From Mycobacterium sp. GA-1199 (GTDB taxonomy: Bacteria > Actinomycetota > Actinomycetes > Mycobacteriales > Mycobacteriaceae): DNA of 64,000 nucleotides. The notes below the pieces were generated by a model that had not been told where the DNA came from, made no database searches, and was given only the letters and a program-made list of their open reading frames with translations. Positions 52,478-61,584 of this stretch are shown here, piece after piece. The stretch spans positions 124,001 to 188,000 of the forward strand of contig NZ_LQIX01000034.1 in assembly GCF_001500045.1 (NCBI RefSeq), written 5' to 3'. Position 1 is the first letter of the stretch. Every line of letters begins with the position of its first letter. The translations under genes and the position numbers were made by a program.

Positions 52478-53086
52478 ATGGGCGGCTCGTCGGTGGAGTC
52501 GACGACGACGGCGGAGGCCCGGGCGTTTCCGCAGTCGGCGCGCTGTGTCGCGGACATGAAATCGCTCGACGGCAAGCCGATGACCATCGGCATCTCCGTC
52601 GACGGCGGTGAGCTCGCCGCGTACGCCTGCAACGGCAGCGATGGCGAAGCTTGGTTCTTCGGCAACCACACCAACGGCAAGATCGACCTCACGTCGAGGT
52701 TCCGCGACACGCTGACCGCGCAGTTCGACGGCGCCGACGTCGAAGGTGACCTGACCATGGACGGGATCACCTACGCATTCACCGCGACGCCGGTGGCCGA
52801 TGAGGCCGGTGTGTATACCGCCGGCGTGGACGGCGTGCGCGCGGCATGGGTGGTCCGCGAGGACGGCTCGGCGGTCGGTGTGCAGCTCAACGGGTTCAGC
52901 GGCACGCTCGACCAGGCCGACATCCAACAACTCAACGACGCCCAGTTCCGCGCCGAGGTCCGCAACAAACGCCGGCTGCAACAGGCGCAGCAGATCACCC
53001 GCCTGTCGAATGGGGCGATGAGCTCCAGGATCAACGGTAGGGACGTCACCCCGACCCTCGTCACCGGTGCGTTCCGCTTGAACTGA
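52478..53086 (+). CDS. hypothetical protein, possibly lacking its export signal
   Basis: A 202-residue protein of unknown family. After a Ser/Thr-rich start (MGGSSVESTTTAEARAF) come two cysteines (ARCVADM, AYACNGS) and a beta-rich region ending about residue 145, then a basic helix (AEVRNKRRLQQAQQ). The composition looks like a secreted protein, and GGSS resembles the residues that follow a lipobox Cys. However, an in-frame TGA lies three codons upstream and no signal peptide is encoded. Either the protein is cytosolic or the 5' end is damaged. A clear terminator follows. Confidence 0.6.
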   Translation: MGGSSVESTTTAEARAFPQSARCVADMKSLDGKPMTIGISVDGGELAAYACNGSDGEAWFFGNHTNGKIDLTSRFRDTLTAQFDGADVEGDLTMDGITYAFTATPVADEAGVYTAGVDGVRAAWVVREDGSAVGVQLNGFSGTLDQADIQQLNDAQFRAEVRNKRRLQQAQQITRLSNGAMSSRINGRDVTPTLVTGAFRLN

Positions 53087-53097
53087 CAACACAGTTT

Positions 53098-53130
53098 CAA
53101 GGCCCCGCCGGGGCTTGTGTCTTTATTTCA
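53098..53130 (+). terminator. intrinsic-type terminator after the hypothetical gene
   Basis: CAA-G-GCCCC (53098-53106), loop GCC, GGGGCTTG (53110-53117) form a compact stem with one bulged base. It is followed by TGTCTTTATTT, a T-rich run that is rare in this genome. It ends the 52478-53086 gene and insulates the ssu operon, which starts 54 bases later. Confidence 0.65.
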
Positions 53131-53183
53131 TCCGGAATCAAAGCCTTCAGGTGCCGCGCGGCGGTCCGTAGCGTCAGATCACC

Positions 53184-54005
53184 GTGACCGCCCCACCAGA
53201 CCTCGCCGCGCCCAATGCGCCCATCGCGGCCGGACGGGCTGCGAATCCCACTCGGCAGCAACACAAGTGGGCCGTGATTCGGTTGGCGTCGCCGGTGATA
53301 CTTCTTGCGCTGTGGCAACTCCTCAGCGCGGTCGGACTGATCCCCCAGGACGTACTGCCCGCCCCGTCGCTGATCCTCGAGGCGGGCGTGGAGCTTGTTC
53401 GCAACGGCCAACTCGCCGATGCGCTGAGCGTTTCGGGCATCCGGGTGGTCGAGGGCCTGGTGCTCGGCGGTGTGCTGGGTGTCGCGCTCGGGACGGCTGT
53501 CGGCCTGTCGCGGTGGGTGGAGGCCGCGATCGACCCGCCCATGCAGATGGTCAGGGCGCTGCCCCATCTCGGTCTGATCCCGTTGTTCATCCTGTGGTTC
53601 GGCATCGGCGAACTACCCAAGGTGTTGCTGGTCGCGTTGGGTGTCAGCTTCCCGCTGTACCTGAACACGTTCTCGGCCATTCGACAGGTCGACCCGAAAC
53701 TGTTCGAAACCGCCCAGGTGCTGGGCTTTTCGTTCTGGCAGCGGTTCTGGCGCATCATCGTGCCGAGCGCGGCGCCGCAGGTGCTCGTCGGCTTCCGGCA
53801 GTCGTTGGCGATCGCGTGGTTGACGTTGATCGTCGCCGAACAGATCAACGCCGACAGCGGGATCGGCTTCCTGATCAACAACGCCCGCGATTTCCTACGC
53901 ATCGACATCATCATCTTCGGCCTGATCGTGTACGCGTTGCTCGGCATCGGTACCGACGCGATCGTCCGGGTTCTGGAACGACGTGCATTGAGGTACCGCT
54001 CATGA
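53184..54005 (+). CDS. ssuC: SsuC-like sulfonate ABC permease
   Basis: A 273-residue permease of the nitrate/sulfonate/taurine family, with about six helices, starting at GTG 53184. The EAA loop lies in FETAQVLGFSFWQRFWRIIVPSAAPQVLVGFRQ, and MVRALPHLGLIPLFILWFGIGE is characteristic of SsuC/TauC. A basic N-terminus precedes the first helix. It is coupled by ATGA overlap to the ATPase gene. With ssuB, ssuA and ssuD it forms a four-gene sulfonate-use operon. Confidence 0.92.
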   Translation: MTAPPDLAAPNAPIAAGRAANPTRQQHKWAVIRLASPVILLALWQLLSAVGLIPQDVLPAPSLILEAGVELVRNGQLADALSVSGIRVVEGLVLGGVLGVALGTAVGLSRWVEAAIDPPMQMVRALPHLGLIPLFILWFGIGELPKVLLVALGVSFPLYLNTFSAIRQVDPKLFETAQVLGFSFWQRFWRIIVPSAAPQVLVGFRQSLAIAWLTLIVAEQINADSGIGFLINNARDFLRIDIIIFGLIVYALLGIGTDAIVRVLERRALRYRS

Positions 54006-54724
54006 CATTGGCCACTGCCCGAGAAGTCCGCACTGCGGCCGAAGTGCGGCACGTCGACAAGTGGTACGGCAAGCACCACGTGCTCGTCGACGTATCGATG
54101 AGGATCGGCAGCGGCGAGATCGTTGCGCTGATCGGCCGCAGCGGATCCGGCAAGTCGACCGTGCTGCGGGTGCTCGCGGGCCTGTCGTCCGAACACAGTG
54201 GGGAACGCGTCGTGTCGGGCCCGCCCGCGCTGGCGTTCCAGGAGCCGCGGCTGTTTCCGTGGCGAGACGTCCGCACCAACGTCGAGTACGGCCTCACCCG
54301 CAGCGGGTTGCCCAGGGATCAGGCCCGATCGCGCGCCGAGCGCGCGTTGGCCGATGTCGGGCTCGCCGATCGTGCCGACGCCTGGCCGCTGACCCTGTCC
54401 GGTGGCCAGGCACAGCGGGTTTCGCTCGCTCGTGCTCTGGTGGCCGAACCCGATCTACTGCTGCTCGACGAGCCGTTCGGCGCGTTGGACGCGTTGACGC
54501 GGCTGAGTATGCGCGAGTTGTTGCTCGACCTCTGGCGTGAGCACGGGTTCGGCGTACTGCTGGTCACGCACGATGTCGACGAGGCCGTTGCGCTCGCCGA
54601 CCGCGTGCTCGTGCTCGACGACGGACGCGTCACCCACACGCTCGACATCCCCGAGCCGCGCACCTCGACCGGTTCGGCGAGCCACCGTGCCGAACTGCTC
54701 GACCAGCTCGGCGTACAGAGCTGA
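54002..54724 (+). CDS. ssuB: SsuB-like sulfonate ABC transporter ATPase
   Basis: A 240-residue ATPase with Walker A GRSGSGKST, Q-loop FQEPRLFPWRDV, signature LSGGQAQRVSLARAL, Walker B LLLLDEPFGALDA and switch THDVDEAV. The EPRLxPW sequence after the Q is typical of SsuB/TauB. ATG 54002 overlaps the ssuC stop; the long upstream open frame runs out of frame through ssuC. ssuA begins 26 bp downstream. Confidence 0.93.
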   Translation: MTLATAREVRTAAEVRHVDKWYGKHHVLVDVSMRIGSGEIVALIGRSGSGKSTVLRVLAGLSSEHSGERVVSGPPALAFQEPRLFPWRDVRTNVEYGLTRSGLPRDQARSRAERALADVGLADRADAWPLTLSGGQAQRVSLARALVAEPDLLLLDEPFGALDALTRLSMRELLLDLWREHGFGVLLVTHDVDEAVALADRVLVLDDGRVTHTLDIPEPRTSTGSASHRAELLDQLGVQS

Positions 54725-54750
54725 AACCGCATACAACCGAAGGGATTGTC

Positions 54751-55763
54751 ATGTCCAGAGTCGTCGCTGTGCTCGCGCTCATCGGCCTGTTGGCGACCGG
54801 ATGCGTGTCGCGCCAGGACAGTTCGGGCGCCCAGGAGGCGCCGGCCACCGTCGCGTTGACCGACCTCGCCGGCCTCACCCTCAACGTCGGCGACCAGAAG
54901 GGCGGCACCGAGGCGCTGCTGCGCGCATCGGGCGCTCTCGAGGGCCTGCCGTACGAGATCAACTTCTCCACATTCACGTCCGGTCCGCCCAGATCGAGGC
55001 GGCTACCGCCGGGAAGATCGACTTCGCGATCACCGGCAACACGCCACCGATCTTCGGCGCCGCCTCCAACGCGAAGATCAAGGTCGTCTCGGCCCTGGAC
55101 GGCGGCGGATTCGGCGATCAGATCCTGGTGCACGCCGATTCACCCATCCAGCGGGTCGCGGATCTGCGCGGCAAGAGCATTGCGCTCGCCAAAGGCAGTT
55201 CGGCACACGGCCATACGCTGGTCCAGCTGGACCGGGTGGGCTTGAGGGCCTCCGATGTGAAGCTGGTGTTCCTGCAACCCGCCGACGCGCTGTCGGCGTT
55301 CACCCAGCGCCGCGTCGACGTCTGGGCAGTATGGGACCCCTACACCGCCCAAGCCGAGACCGACCTGGCGGTGCGCAGCATCGCCCGGGCCACCGGTGTC
55401 ACCAACGGTGCCGGGTTCGGAATCGCCTCCGACGCCGCATTGGCCGACCCGAAACGCAACACCGCGCTGAGCGATCTGCTGCAGCGGTACGCCAAGGCCG
55501 TCCGGTGGGCCGACGACAACCGCGAGCAGTGGGCGAAACGCTACGGAGAAGAAGTGGGCCTCGATCCCGCGGTCGCCGCACTCGCACAGGGGCGCAGCCT
55601 GCGGTTGCCCACCGACCTGTCCGACGGACTGATCGCATCCGAGCAGGAAATGGCCGATCTGTTCGCCGAGTCCGAACAGATCGCGGCGGCACCGGATTTC
55701 GAACGCTGGGTCGACCGCCGCTATACCGACGTGCTCAAGCCCCTCTACCTGACTCGCGATTAG
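54751..55763 (+). pseudogene. ssuA: SsuA-like sulfonate-binding lipoprotein, split by an apparent one-base deletion
   Basis: The signal peptide MSRVVAVLALIGLLATGC (lipobox LATGC) and first 79 residues read in one frame from ATG 54751 to FTSGPP. The homologous continuation (QIEAATAGKIDFAITGNTPPIFG to the end at 55763) is one frame lower. Family members read straight through this motif (SGPPxxEAxxAGKIDF). The break lies at 54988-54990 in a CCGCCC run, where one base appears missing. Restoring it gives a protein of about 337 residues. This is either a pseudogene or a sequencing error; the rest of the operon is intact, favouring error. Confidence 0.85.
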
Positions 55764-55770
55764 GAGCGAC

Positions 55771-56865
55771 ATGTCCTCGGGGAAGTTCTTCTGGTTCCTG
55801 CCCACCGCCGGAGACAGCCGGTCCATCGTCGGTTCGTCGCACGCGTCGTCACAGCAGACCGTGCCCGCCAACTACCGCGCGCCGACGCGGCGCTATCTCG
55901 CCGAGGTGGCCCGCGCCGCCGATCGCCTGGGTTACGAAGGGGTGTTGACCCCGACCGGAACCTGGTGCGAGGACGCATGGTTGAGCGCATCGGCCCTGTT
56001 GGCCGAGACCGAGCGGTTGAAGTTCCTCGTCGCGTTCCGGCCGGGGCTGACGCCGCCCACGCTCGCCGCCCAGCAGGCCGCGACGCTGCAGCGGTTCTCC
56101 GGGGGGAGGGTGCTGCTCAACATCGTCAGCGGTGGTGACGACGTCGAACAGCGCCGGTTCGGCGACTGGCTCGACCACGACCAGCGCTACGCGCGCACGG
56201 GGGAGTTCCTTCACATCGTCGATTCCATCTGGCGCGGGGAATCGCTGGATTTCGAAGGCGACTACTACAAGGTCGCCGATGCGCGCGTGCCCGAGCCGCC
56301 GGATCCGTTGCCGCAGATCTACTTCGGCGGATCTTCACCGGCCGCGTTGCCGATCGCCACGCAGTACGTCGACGTGTACCTGACGTGGGGCGAGCCACCG
56401 CAGGACGCGGCCGCGAAGATCGCGCGAGTCCGTGAGCTCGCCGAACAACGTGGGCGCACCGTGCGGTTCGGCGTCCGGTTGCATACCATCAGCCGCGACA
56501 CCTCGGCGGCGGCCTGGGCGGTCGCCAACGAGATGCTGACGGGGCTGAGCGCGGAGCAGATCGCCAAAGCCACTGCACTGCACGCTAAGTCGCAGTCCGA
56601 GGGGCAGCGGCGGATGACCGCACTGCACGGCGGTCGGACCGACCGGCTGGAGATCTACCCGAACCTGTGGGCCGGTGTCGGGTTGGTGCGCGGCGGCGCG
56701 GGCACGGCGCTCGTCGGCAGCCACGAGGAGGTCGCCAATCTGATCTACGAGTATTACTCCTTGGGCTTCGACGAGTTCATCCTGTCGGGCTACCCGCACC
56801 TGGAAGAGGCCTACTGGTTCGCCGAAGGCGTGCTGCCGCTGCTGAAGCGCAAGGGCGTGGCCTAG
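55771..56865 (+). CDS. ssuD: SsuD-like FMNH2-dependent alkanesulfonate monooxygenase
   Basis: A 364-residue luciferase-like (LLM) monooxygenase that releases sulfite from alkanesulfonates using reduced flavin from a partner reductase. Diagnostic stretches are FFWFLPTAGDSR, TGTWCEDAWLSASAL (with the conserved Cys), VAFRPGLTPPTLAAQQAATLQRFS, LNIVSGGD and a C-terminal YSLGFDEFILSGYPHLEEAYWF. It lies 7 bp after ssuA. No flavin reductase (SsuE) is encoded in the window, so it must use another. Confidence 0.93.
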   Translation: MSSGKFFWFLPTAGDSRSIVGSSHASSQQTVPANYRAPTRRYLAEVARAADRLGYEGVLTPTGTWCEDAWLSASALLAETERLKFLVAFRPGLTPPTLAAQQAATLQRFSGGRVLLNIVSGGDDVEQRRFGDWLDHDQRYARTGEFLHIVDSIWRGESLDFEGDYYKVADARVPEPPDPLPQIYFGGSSPAALPIATQYVDVYLTWGEPPQDAAAKIARVRELAEQRGRTVRFGVRLHTISRDTSAAAWAVANEMLTGLSAEQIAKATALHAKSQSEGQRRMTALHGGRTDRLEIYPNLWAGVGLVRGGAGTALVGSHEEVANLIYEYYSLGFDEFILSGYPHLEEAYWFAEGVLPLLKRKGVA

Positions 56866-56874
56866 TGCGGGTGG

Positions 56875-57549
56875 TCAGCAGCTGAACTTCTCGCCGGTCT
56901 GCGGGGGCGCGGTGACCGACTGGAGGCAGCCGAACGGTTCGATTCCTGCGTCGCTGAACTTGACCGCGGACTGATAGGCGTAGTTGACGCAGAACAGTCC
57001 GACGGTGTCGGTTCGGCAGCGGTAGTCCCCGAAGGACAACGCCTGGCCGTACGGGAGTTCGGGGCCCTCGCCGGCGGTGAACCGGCCGGGGTCTCCGTGC
57101 ACGGAGCCGACGATGACGCTGGTGCCGTCGTAGTCGACCCAGCCGCCCTTCCACTCGCCGTAGGCGTCAGCCGGCCGCGGCGGCGGGTCGACCAGGTCCA
57201 CCAGGCAGGCCAGCGCCCCGTCGGCGTACTGGCTGTCGGTCATGCAACTCGTTTTGCCCGACGGCGTGGTGAACGCGACGTCCTCGCCGAGGTCCGTTGT
57301 CTGGCCCTCGCGCATGGCCGCGTGGTACCGGCCGGTGTCGGCGGGCTCACCGGCTTCCACCCAGGCCACCACGTCGCCGATCGGCGCGCCGGGTGCCGGC
57401 GGAGCGGTGGGCTTCGGTTTGGTCGTGGTCGTGGTCGGCGAACTCGCCGACGGAGACGGTGGAATCGGTTCTATCCGTTCAGCTTGCCCGCCCGTCGTCG
57501 TCGAACACCCCGCTACCAGCACGGACGCGATCAGCACAGCCATTCGCAT
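56875..57549 (-). CDS. lppI: LppI-like lipoprotein (Rv2046-like)
   Basis: A 224-residue lipoprotein with signal peptide MRMAVLIASVLVAGC (lipobox VAGC, Cys15) followed by a Ser/Thr/Pro-rich linker. The mature domain has paired cysteines (KTSCMTDSQYAD, ALACLVDLVD, DYRCRTDT, FCVNYAY, FGCLQS). The function is unknown. Position next to lipT and length fit M. tuberculosis LppI (from memory). A second in-frame ATG lies two codons in. Convergent with ssuD (9-bp gap). Confidence 0.8.
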   Translation of the reverse strand: MRMAVLIASVLVAGCSTTTGGQAERIEPIPPSPSASSPTTTTTKPKPTAPPAPGAPIGDVVAWVEAGEPADTGRYHAAMREGQTTDLGEDVAFTTPSGKTSCMTDSQYADGALACLVDLVDPPPRPADAYGEWKGGWVDYDGTSVIVGSVHGDPGRFTAGEGPELPYGQALSFGDYRCRTDTVGLFCVNYAYQSAVKFSDAGIEPFGCLQSVTAPPQTGEKFSC

Positions 57550-57635
57550 ACCGGCCAGGCTAGCGGGCCGACACGCGATCCCTGGTCAGGCGCGGCGGGA
57601 GGCCGTGCTCGAGAGACCATTGCTAACGTCGGGTG

Positions 57636-59142
57636 ATGCACGAACACACCGTCCGCGCGACCATCGCCTCCGGCACGATCGAGGGGTTCACCCGCGACGG
57701 CGTGCACCGTTGGCGTGGCATTCCCTACGCGCGCCCGCCGGTGGGTCCGCTGCGGCTGCGCGCGCCCCAGCCCGTCCAGCCGTGGCGCGGGGTCCGCTAC
57801 TGCCACGGATACGGCAACTGCGCCCCCCAGCAACGCATGTACACGATGCTGGCGCCGGGCAAGTACCAACCGATGAGCGAGGACTGCCTGACCCTGAACG
57901 TGGTGAGCCCGAAGAAACGGTCGGGCTCCGCGCTGCCGGTCATGGTTTTCATCCACGGCGGCGGTTACTTCATGGGGACGTCGGCCACCCCGATCTATGA
58001 CGGTGCGGCACTGGCCCGCAAGGGATGTGTGTACGTATCGGTCAACTACCGCCTGGGTGCGCTGGGGTGTCTGGACCTGTCGTCGCTGTCGAACTCAGAC
58101 GTCACGATCGACGACAACCTGTATCTGCGCGATTTGGTGATGGCCCTGCGCTGGGTGCGCGAGAACATCGCGGTGTTCGGCGGCGATCCCGACAATGTGA
58201 CGATCTTCGGCGAGAGCGCCGGAGCGCACGCCGTGGCCACGTTGCTCGCGGTACCCGCCGCGAAAGACCTTTTCGCCAACGCGATCTCGGAGAGTCCGGC
58301 GGCTGGAATGGTGCGCACCCCGGAGGTGGCCGCACAGTACGCGACGCGGTTCGCCGCCATGCTGGGCGCGGGGGAGAACGACGGCGCCAACGCGGTGATG
58401 GCGGCGCGCCCGGCCGAATTGGTCGATGCGTTCGAAGATCTCATCAGACACGGCCAACGGGAGATGCTCGGCGCCTTCGCCGCGGGGCCGACGAGCGGAA
58501 CCGACTACCTGCCACAGGATCCGGTGGAGGCGATGCGCAGTGGTAAGGGACACCGGCTGCCGCTCATCGTCGGGACGAATGCCGAAGAGGCCAACCTCTT
58601 CGGTCGTTTCCTCAAGCTGTTGCCCATGTCGGAGCCGATGATCGAGCGGCTGCTCGCCGAGGCGGAACCCGAAGAGCGGGAACGTATCACCGCCGCGTAC
58701 CCGGGATATCCGAATCAGAAGGCGTGCGTCCAGTTCGGCAGCGATTTCGCGTTCGGCTCGGCCGCCTGGCAGATCGCCGAGGCGCACAGCCGCCACGCGC
58801 CGACCTACCTGTACCGCTACGACTACGCACCGCGCCCGTTGCGCTGGTCGGGCCTCGGCGCCACGCACGCCACCGAACTACTGGCGGTGTTCGACGTGTA
58901 CCGCACCGGGCTCGGCCGTCTGCTCACCGCGGTCGGTGACCGCAAAACCGCGTTGCGCGTCAGCGATGAAGTCCAACGCCGCTGGCGCGAATTCGCGGCC
59001 ACCGGCGTCCCCGGTGCCGACTGGCCCGCCTACACCAGCGCGGATCGCGCCGTGCGAGTGTTCGATCAGCGCCCGCGCATCGAGTTCGACCCGCACGCCG
59101 CCCGCAGGGAAGTGGGAAAACTTCTCGCTAGTCTCGCGTTGA
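57636..59142 (+). CDS. lipT: LipT-like type B carboxylesterase, apparent one-base insertion near 3' end
   Basis: A carboxylesterase with FIHGGGYFMGTS (oxyanion hole), GESAGAHA (nucleophile S194), a Glu around TNAEEANLF and His in LGATHATELLAVFD. In the frame starting at ATG 57636 (GTG 57633 also possible) there is no stop until 59540, 355 bp inside the next gene. One base fewer in the GGG at 59107-59109 would switch to the frame reading KWENFSLVSR and stop at 59142, giving 501 residues, near the 511 recalled for M. tuberculosis LipT. I therefore annotate the end at 59142. Confidence 0.82.
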
Positions 59143-59184
59143 CGCTGGCCCCCAGCGACCACGAATCGTCACACGGAGGAATGA

Positions 59185-61140
59185 GTGCCCACCATCAACG
59201 TCGTCGAAAGCCCCGCAGATCTGAGCGCCGAGTGGTTGACGTCCGCGATCGGCTCAGCGGTCGCGGACTTCTCCTACGAGCGCATCGGGACGGGCCAGAT
59301 GAGCGAGTGCTACCGCGTCGCGCTGACGTATGCGGACCAGCACGCCGGCCCCGCGACCGTGGTGCTCAAGGTGGCCGCCACCGACGCGGTCAGCAGGCAG
59401 ACCGGTTTGGCGCTGGGCCTTTACGAACGCGAGGTGCGGTTCTACACCGACATCGCGCCGCGGATCGGGGGACCGGTGGCGCCCTGCTTTTCGTCGGCAT
59501 TCAACCCGGAAACCGGCGCCTTCCATCTGCTGCTCGGTGACGCGGGACCCGCGACCGTCGGAGACGAGATTCGCGGTGCCTCAGCCGAACAGGCCATGCT
59601 GGCACTGTCCGAGCTCGGCAGACTGCACGGCCCGCTGCTCGGGGATCCCGCTGCCGCGAGCGCCGAGTGGCTCAACCGCGAGGCGCCGGTCAACCAGGCG
59701 CTGATCGCCAACTTGTACGCAGGTTTCGCCGAGCGCTACGCCGACAAGATCGCGCCAGAGCATCGTGAGGTGTGCGAGCGACTGCTCGCGAGCTTCGACG
59801 GGTACCTGGCCGCGGAGTCGGCGGACGACCGGGTCAAGGGGCTCGTGCACGGGGACTACCGGCTCGACAACATGCTGTTCGGGCAGGCCGGGGCCGACCG
59901 GCCGCTGACAGTCGTCGACTGGCAGACGGTCACCTGGGGTCCGGCGATGACCGACGTGGCGTACTTCATGGGCTGTGCGCTCCCTGTCGAGTTGCGCCGC
60001 GAGCACTACGACGCGCTGTTGGACGCTTACCACCAGGCGTTGGGTCCCGACGCGCCGATCAGCTTCGAGGACGTCCGCGACGGCGTGCGCAGGCAGACCT
60101 TCTTCGGGGTGATGATGGCGATCATCTCCTCGATGCTGGTCGAGCAGACCGAGCGCGGTGACGAGATGTTCATGACGATGCTGCAGCGCCACTGCGAGCA
60201 CGTAATCGACGTCAACGCGCTGAGCATACTCCCGGAACCGGTTGCGCCCGAACCTCTTACACCCACGGCCGAGGACGAGGGTGAACATCCGTCCAGCGAC
60301 GACCCGCTGTGGAACGAGAGCTGGTACTACGACTTCGTCGACCCGCAGCAGGAGATCGGCGGTTGGGTGCGTCTGGGGCTGTACCCCAACCTCAAGACGT
60401 CCTGGGTCAACGGCCTCGTGTGTGGTCCGAACATCCCGACCTACGCGTTGCTCGACTTCGAGGGCACCGATGCGATTGAACTGACGCTGACCCCCACCGA
60501 ACCGCTCAAGACCGTCCGCGTCACCATGCGCGGCCGCGGCCAGGCGTACGACGATCCGGCTGGGCTGCTCCGCAACGAATCCGGCCGTCCTGTCGACGTG
60601 TCGATGGAACTCGAGTGGACCACCACCGGCACGCCGTATCTGTACCGGGTGACCCCGCGCTACGAGATACCGTGCTCCGTGTCGGGCACGGTGTCGGTCG
60701 ACGGTCACGAGTTCACGTTCACCGATGTGCCGGGCCAGCGCGACCACTCCTGGGGTGTGCGCGACTGGTGGTCGATGGACTGGGTGTGGAGCGCGCTGCA
60801 CCTCGACGACGGCACCCACCTGCACGGCGTCGACATCCGCATCCCCGGCGCCCCGCCGCTCGGTATCGGCTATGTGCAACCGCCCGGCGAACCGCTGATC
60901 GAACTGCAGACCGTCACTGCGCGGGAGACGTTCGCCGACAACGCTTTACCGGTGGAGACGACGCTGACGCTGGCGCCCGGCGACGTGACCGTCACGGCCG
61001 AGGTGCGCGCCCATGCTCCGGTGCTGCTGACCTCGCCCGACGGCCGGATCAGCCACTTCCCCCGCGCGTGGGCGACGGTCACGACGGCCGACGGCCGCAA
61101 GGGCGTGGGCTGGCTGGAGTGGAACCGCAACCAGCCCTAG
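59185..61140 (+). CDS. APH-like kinase fused to a C-terminal lipocalin/DUF706x-like domain
   Basis: A 651-residue fusion starting at GTG 59185 with a GGAGGA ribosome-binding site. Residues 1 to about 345 are an APH/ecdysteroid-kinase-like domain (IGTGQMSECYRV, VVLKVAA, LVHGDYRLDNMLF, VVDWQ), similar to the protein at 25739-26809. After an acidic linker, residues about 370-651 form a beta-rich domain (SWYYDFVDPQQEIGGWVRLGLYPN; GQRDHSWGVRDWWSMDWVW) like those of uncharacterised mycobacterial proteins and carotenoid/tyrosinase-associated lipocalins. Function unknown; a lipid or sterol substrate is speculation. Confidence 0.8.
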   Translation: MPTINVVESPADLSAEWLTSAIGSAVADFSYERIGTGQMSECYRVALTYADQHAGPATVVLKVAATDAVSRQTGLALGLYEREVRFYTDIAPRIGGPVAPCFSSAFNPETGAFHLLLGDAGPATVGDEIRGASAEQAMLALSELGRLHGPLLGDPAAASAEWLNREAPVNQALIANLYAGFAERYADKIAPEHREVCERLLASFDGYLAAESADDRVKGLVHGDYRLDNMLFGQAGADRPLTVVDWQTVTWGPAMTDVAYFMGCALPVELRREHYDALLDAYHQALGPDAPISFEDVRDGVRRQTFFGVMMAIISSMLVEQTERGDEMFMTMLQRHCEHVIDVNALSILPEPVAPEPLTPTAEDEGEHPSSDDPLWNESWYYDFVDPQQEIGGWVRLGLYPNLKTSWVNGLVCGPNIPTYALLDFEGTDAIELTLTPTEPLKTVRVTMRGRGQAYDDPAGLLRNESGRPVDVSMELEWTTTGTPYLYRVTPRYEIPCSVSGTVSVDGHEFTFTDVPGQRDHSWGVRDWWSMDWVWSALHLDDGTHLHGVDIRIPGAPPLGIGYVQPPGEPLIELQTVTARETFADNALPVETTLTLAPGDVTVTAEVRAHAPVLLTSPDGRISHFPRAWATVTTADGRKGVGWLEWNRNQP

Positions 61141-61152
61141 CCTCCATCTTTG

Positions 61153-61210
61153 TGGTGCGAACGTGCGGGTTTGCACACGACACACCGCGAAACTTCGGCG
61201 CTTTGCGCAC
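61153..61210 (-). repeat. dispersed intergenic repeat, family 1 copy 3 (reverse orientation)
   Basis: On the minus strand GTGCGCAAA (61210-61202), 18 bases, then GTGTCGTGTGCAAAC from 61183 and GCACGTTCG to about 61153. Spacing equals that of the other two copies. It sits between the kinase-fusion stop and the YnfA-like gene stop (convergent genes), and with copy 2 it flanks the YnfA-like gene in inverted orientation. Confidence 0.7.
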
Positions 61211-61233
61211 CCTCGCGCCGCAGCGGGCGTGCG

Positions 61234-61563
61234 CTAACGCGGGGCGTACATGATCAGACCGACCCCGGCCAGACAGATCAGCGCCCCGGTGACGTCCCAC
61301 CGATCGGGCCGAAAGCCGTCGGCGATCATTCCCCACGCGAGTGAGCCGGCGATGAAGACCCCGCCGTACGCCGCCAGCACCCGGCCGAAATGGGCGTCGG
61401 GCTGAAACGCGGCGACGAAACCGTAAGCGCCCAGGGCCATTACGCCGGCGCCGATCCACCACCAACCGCGGTGCTCACGCACGCCCTGCCACACCAGCCA
61501 CGCGCCGCCGATCTCGAGCAGCGCGGCGAGGACGAACAGCATCACCGATTTGAGCACCATCAC
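61234..61563 (-). CDS. YnfA/UPF0060-family small membrane protein
   Basis: A 109-residue protein with four transmembrane helices (LFVLAALLEIGGAWLVWQ; WWWIGAGVMALGAYGFVAAFQP; YGGVFIAGSLAWGMIADG; TGALICLAGVGLIMYAP). LAALLEIGGAWLVWQ and FGRVLAAYGGVFIAGSL are hallmarks of UPF0060/YnfA, related to small multidrug transporters. Its function here is unknown. It is flanked by oppositely oriented copies of the family-1 intergenic repeat. Confidence 0.92.
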   Translation of the reverse strand: MMVLKSVMLFVLAALLEIGGAWLVWQGVREHRGWWWIGAGVMALGAYGFVAAFQPDAHFGRVLAAYGGVFIAGSLAWGMIADGFRPDRWDVTGALICLAGVGLIMYAPR

Positions 61564-61584
61564 GTCACTCAGCGTGCCGTGAGC

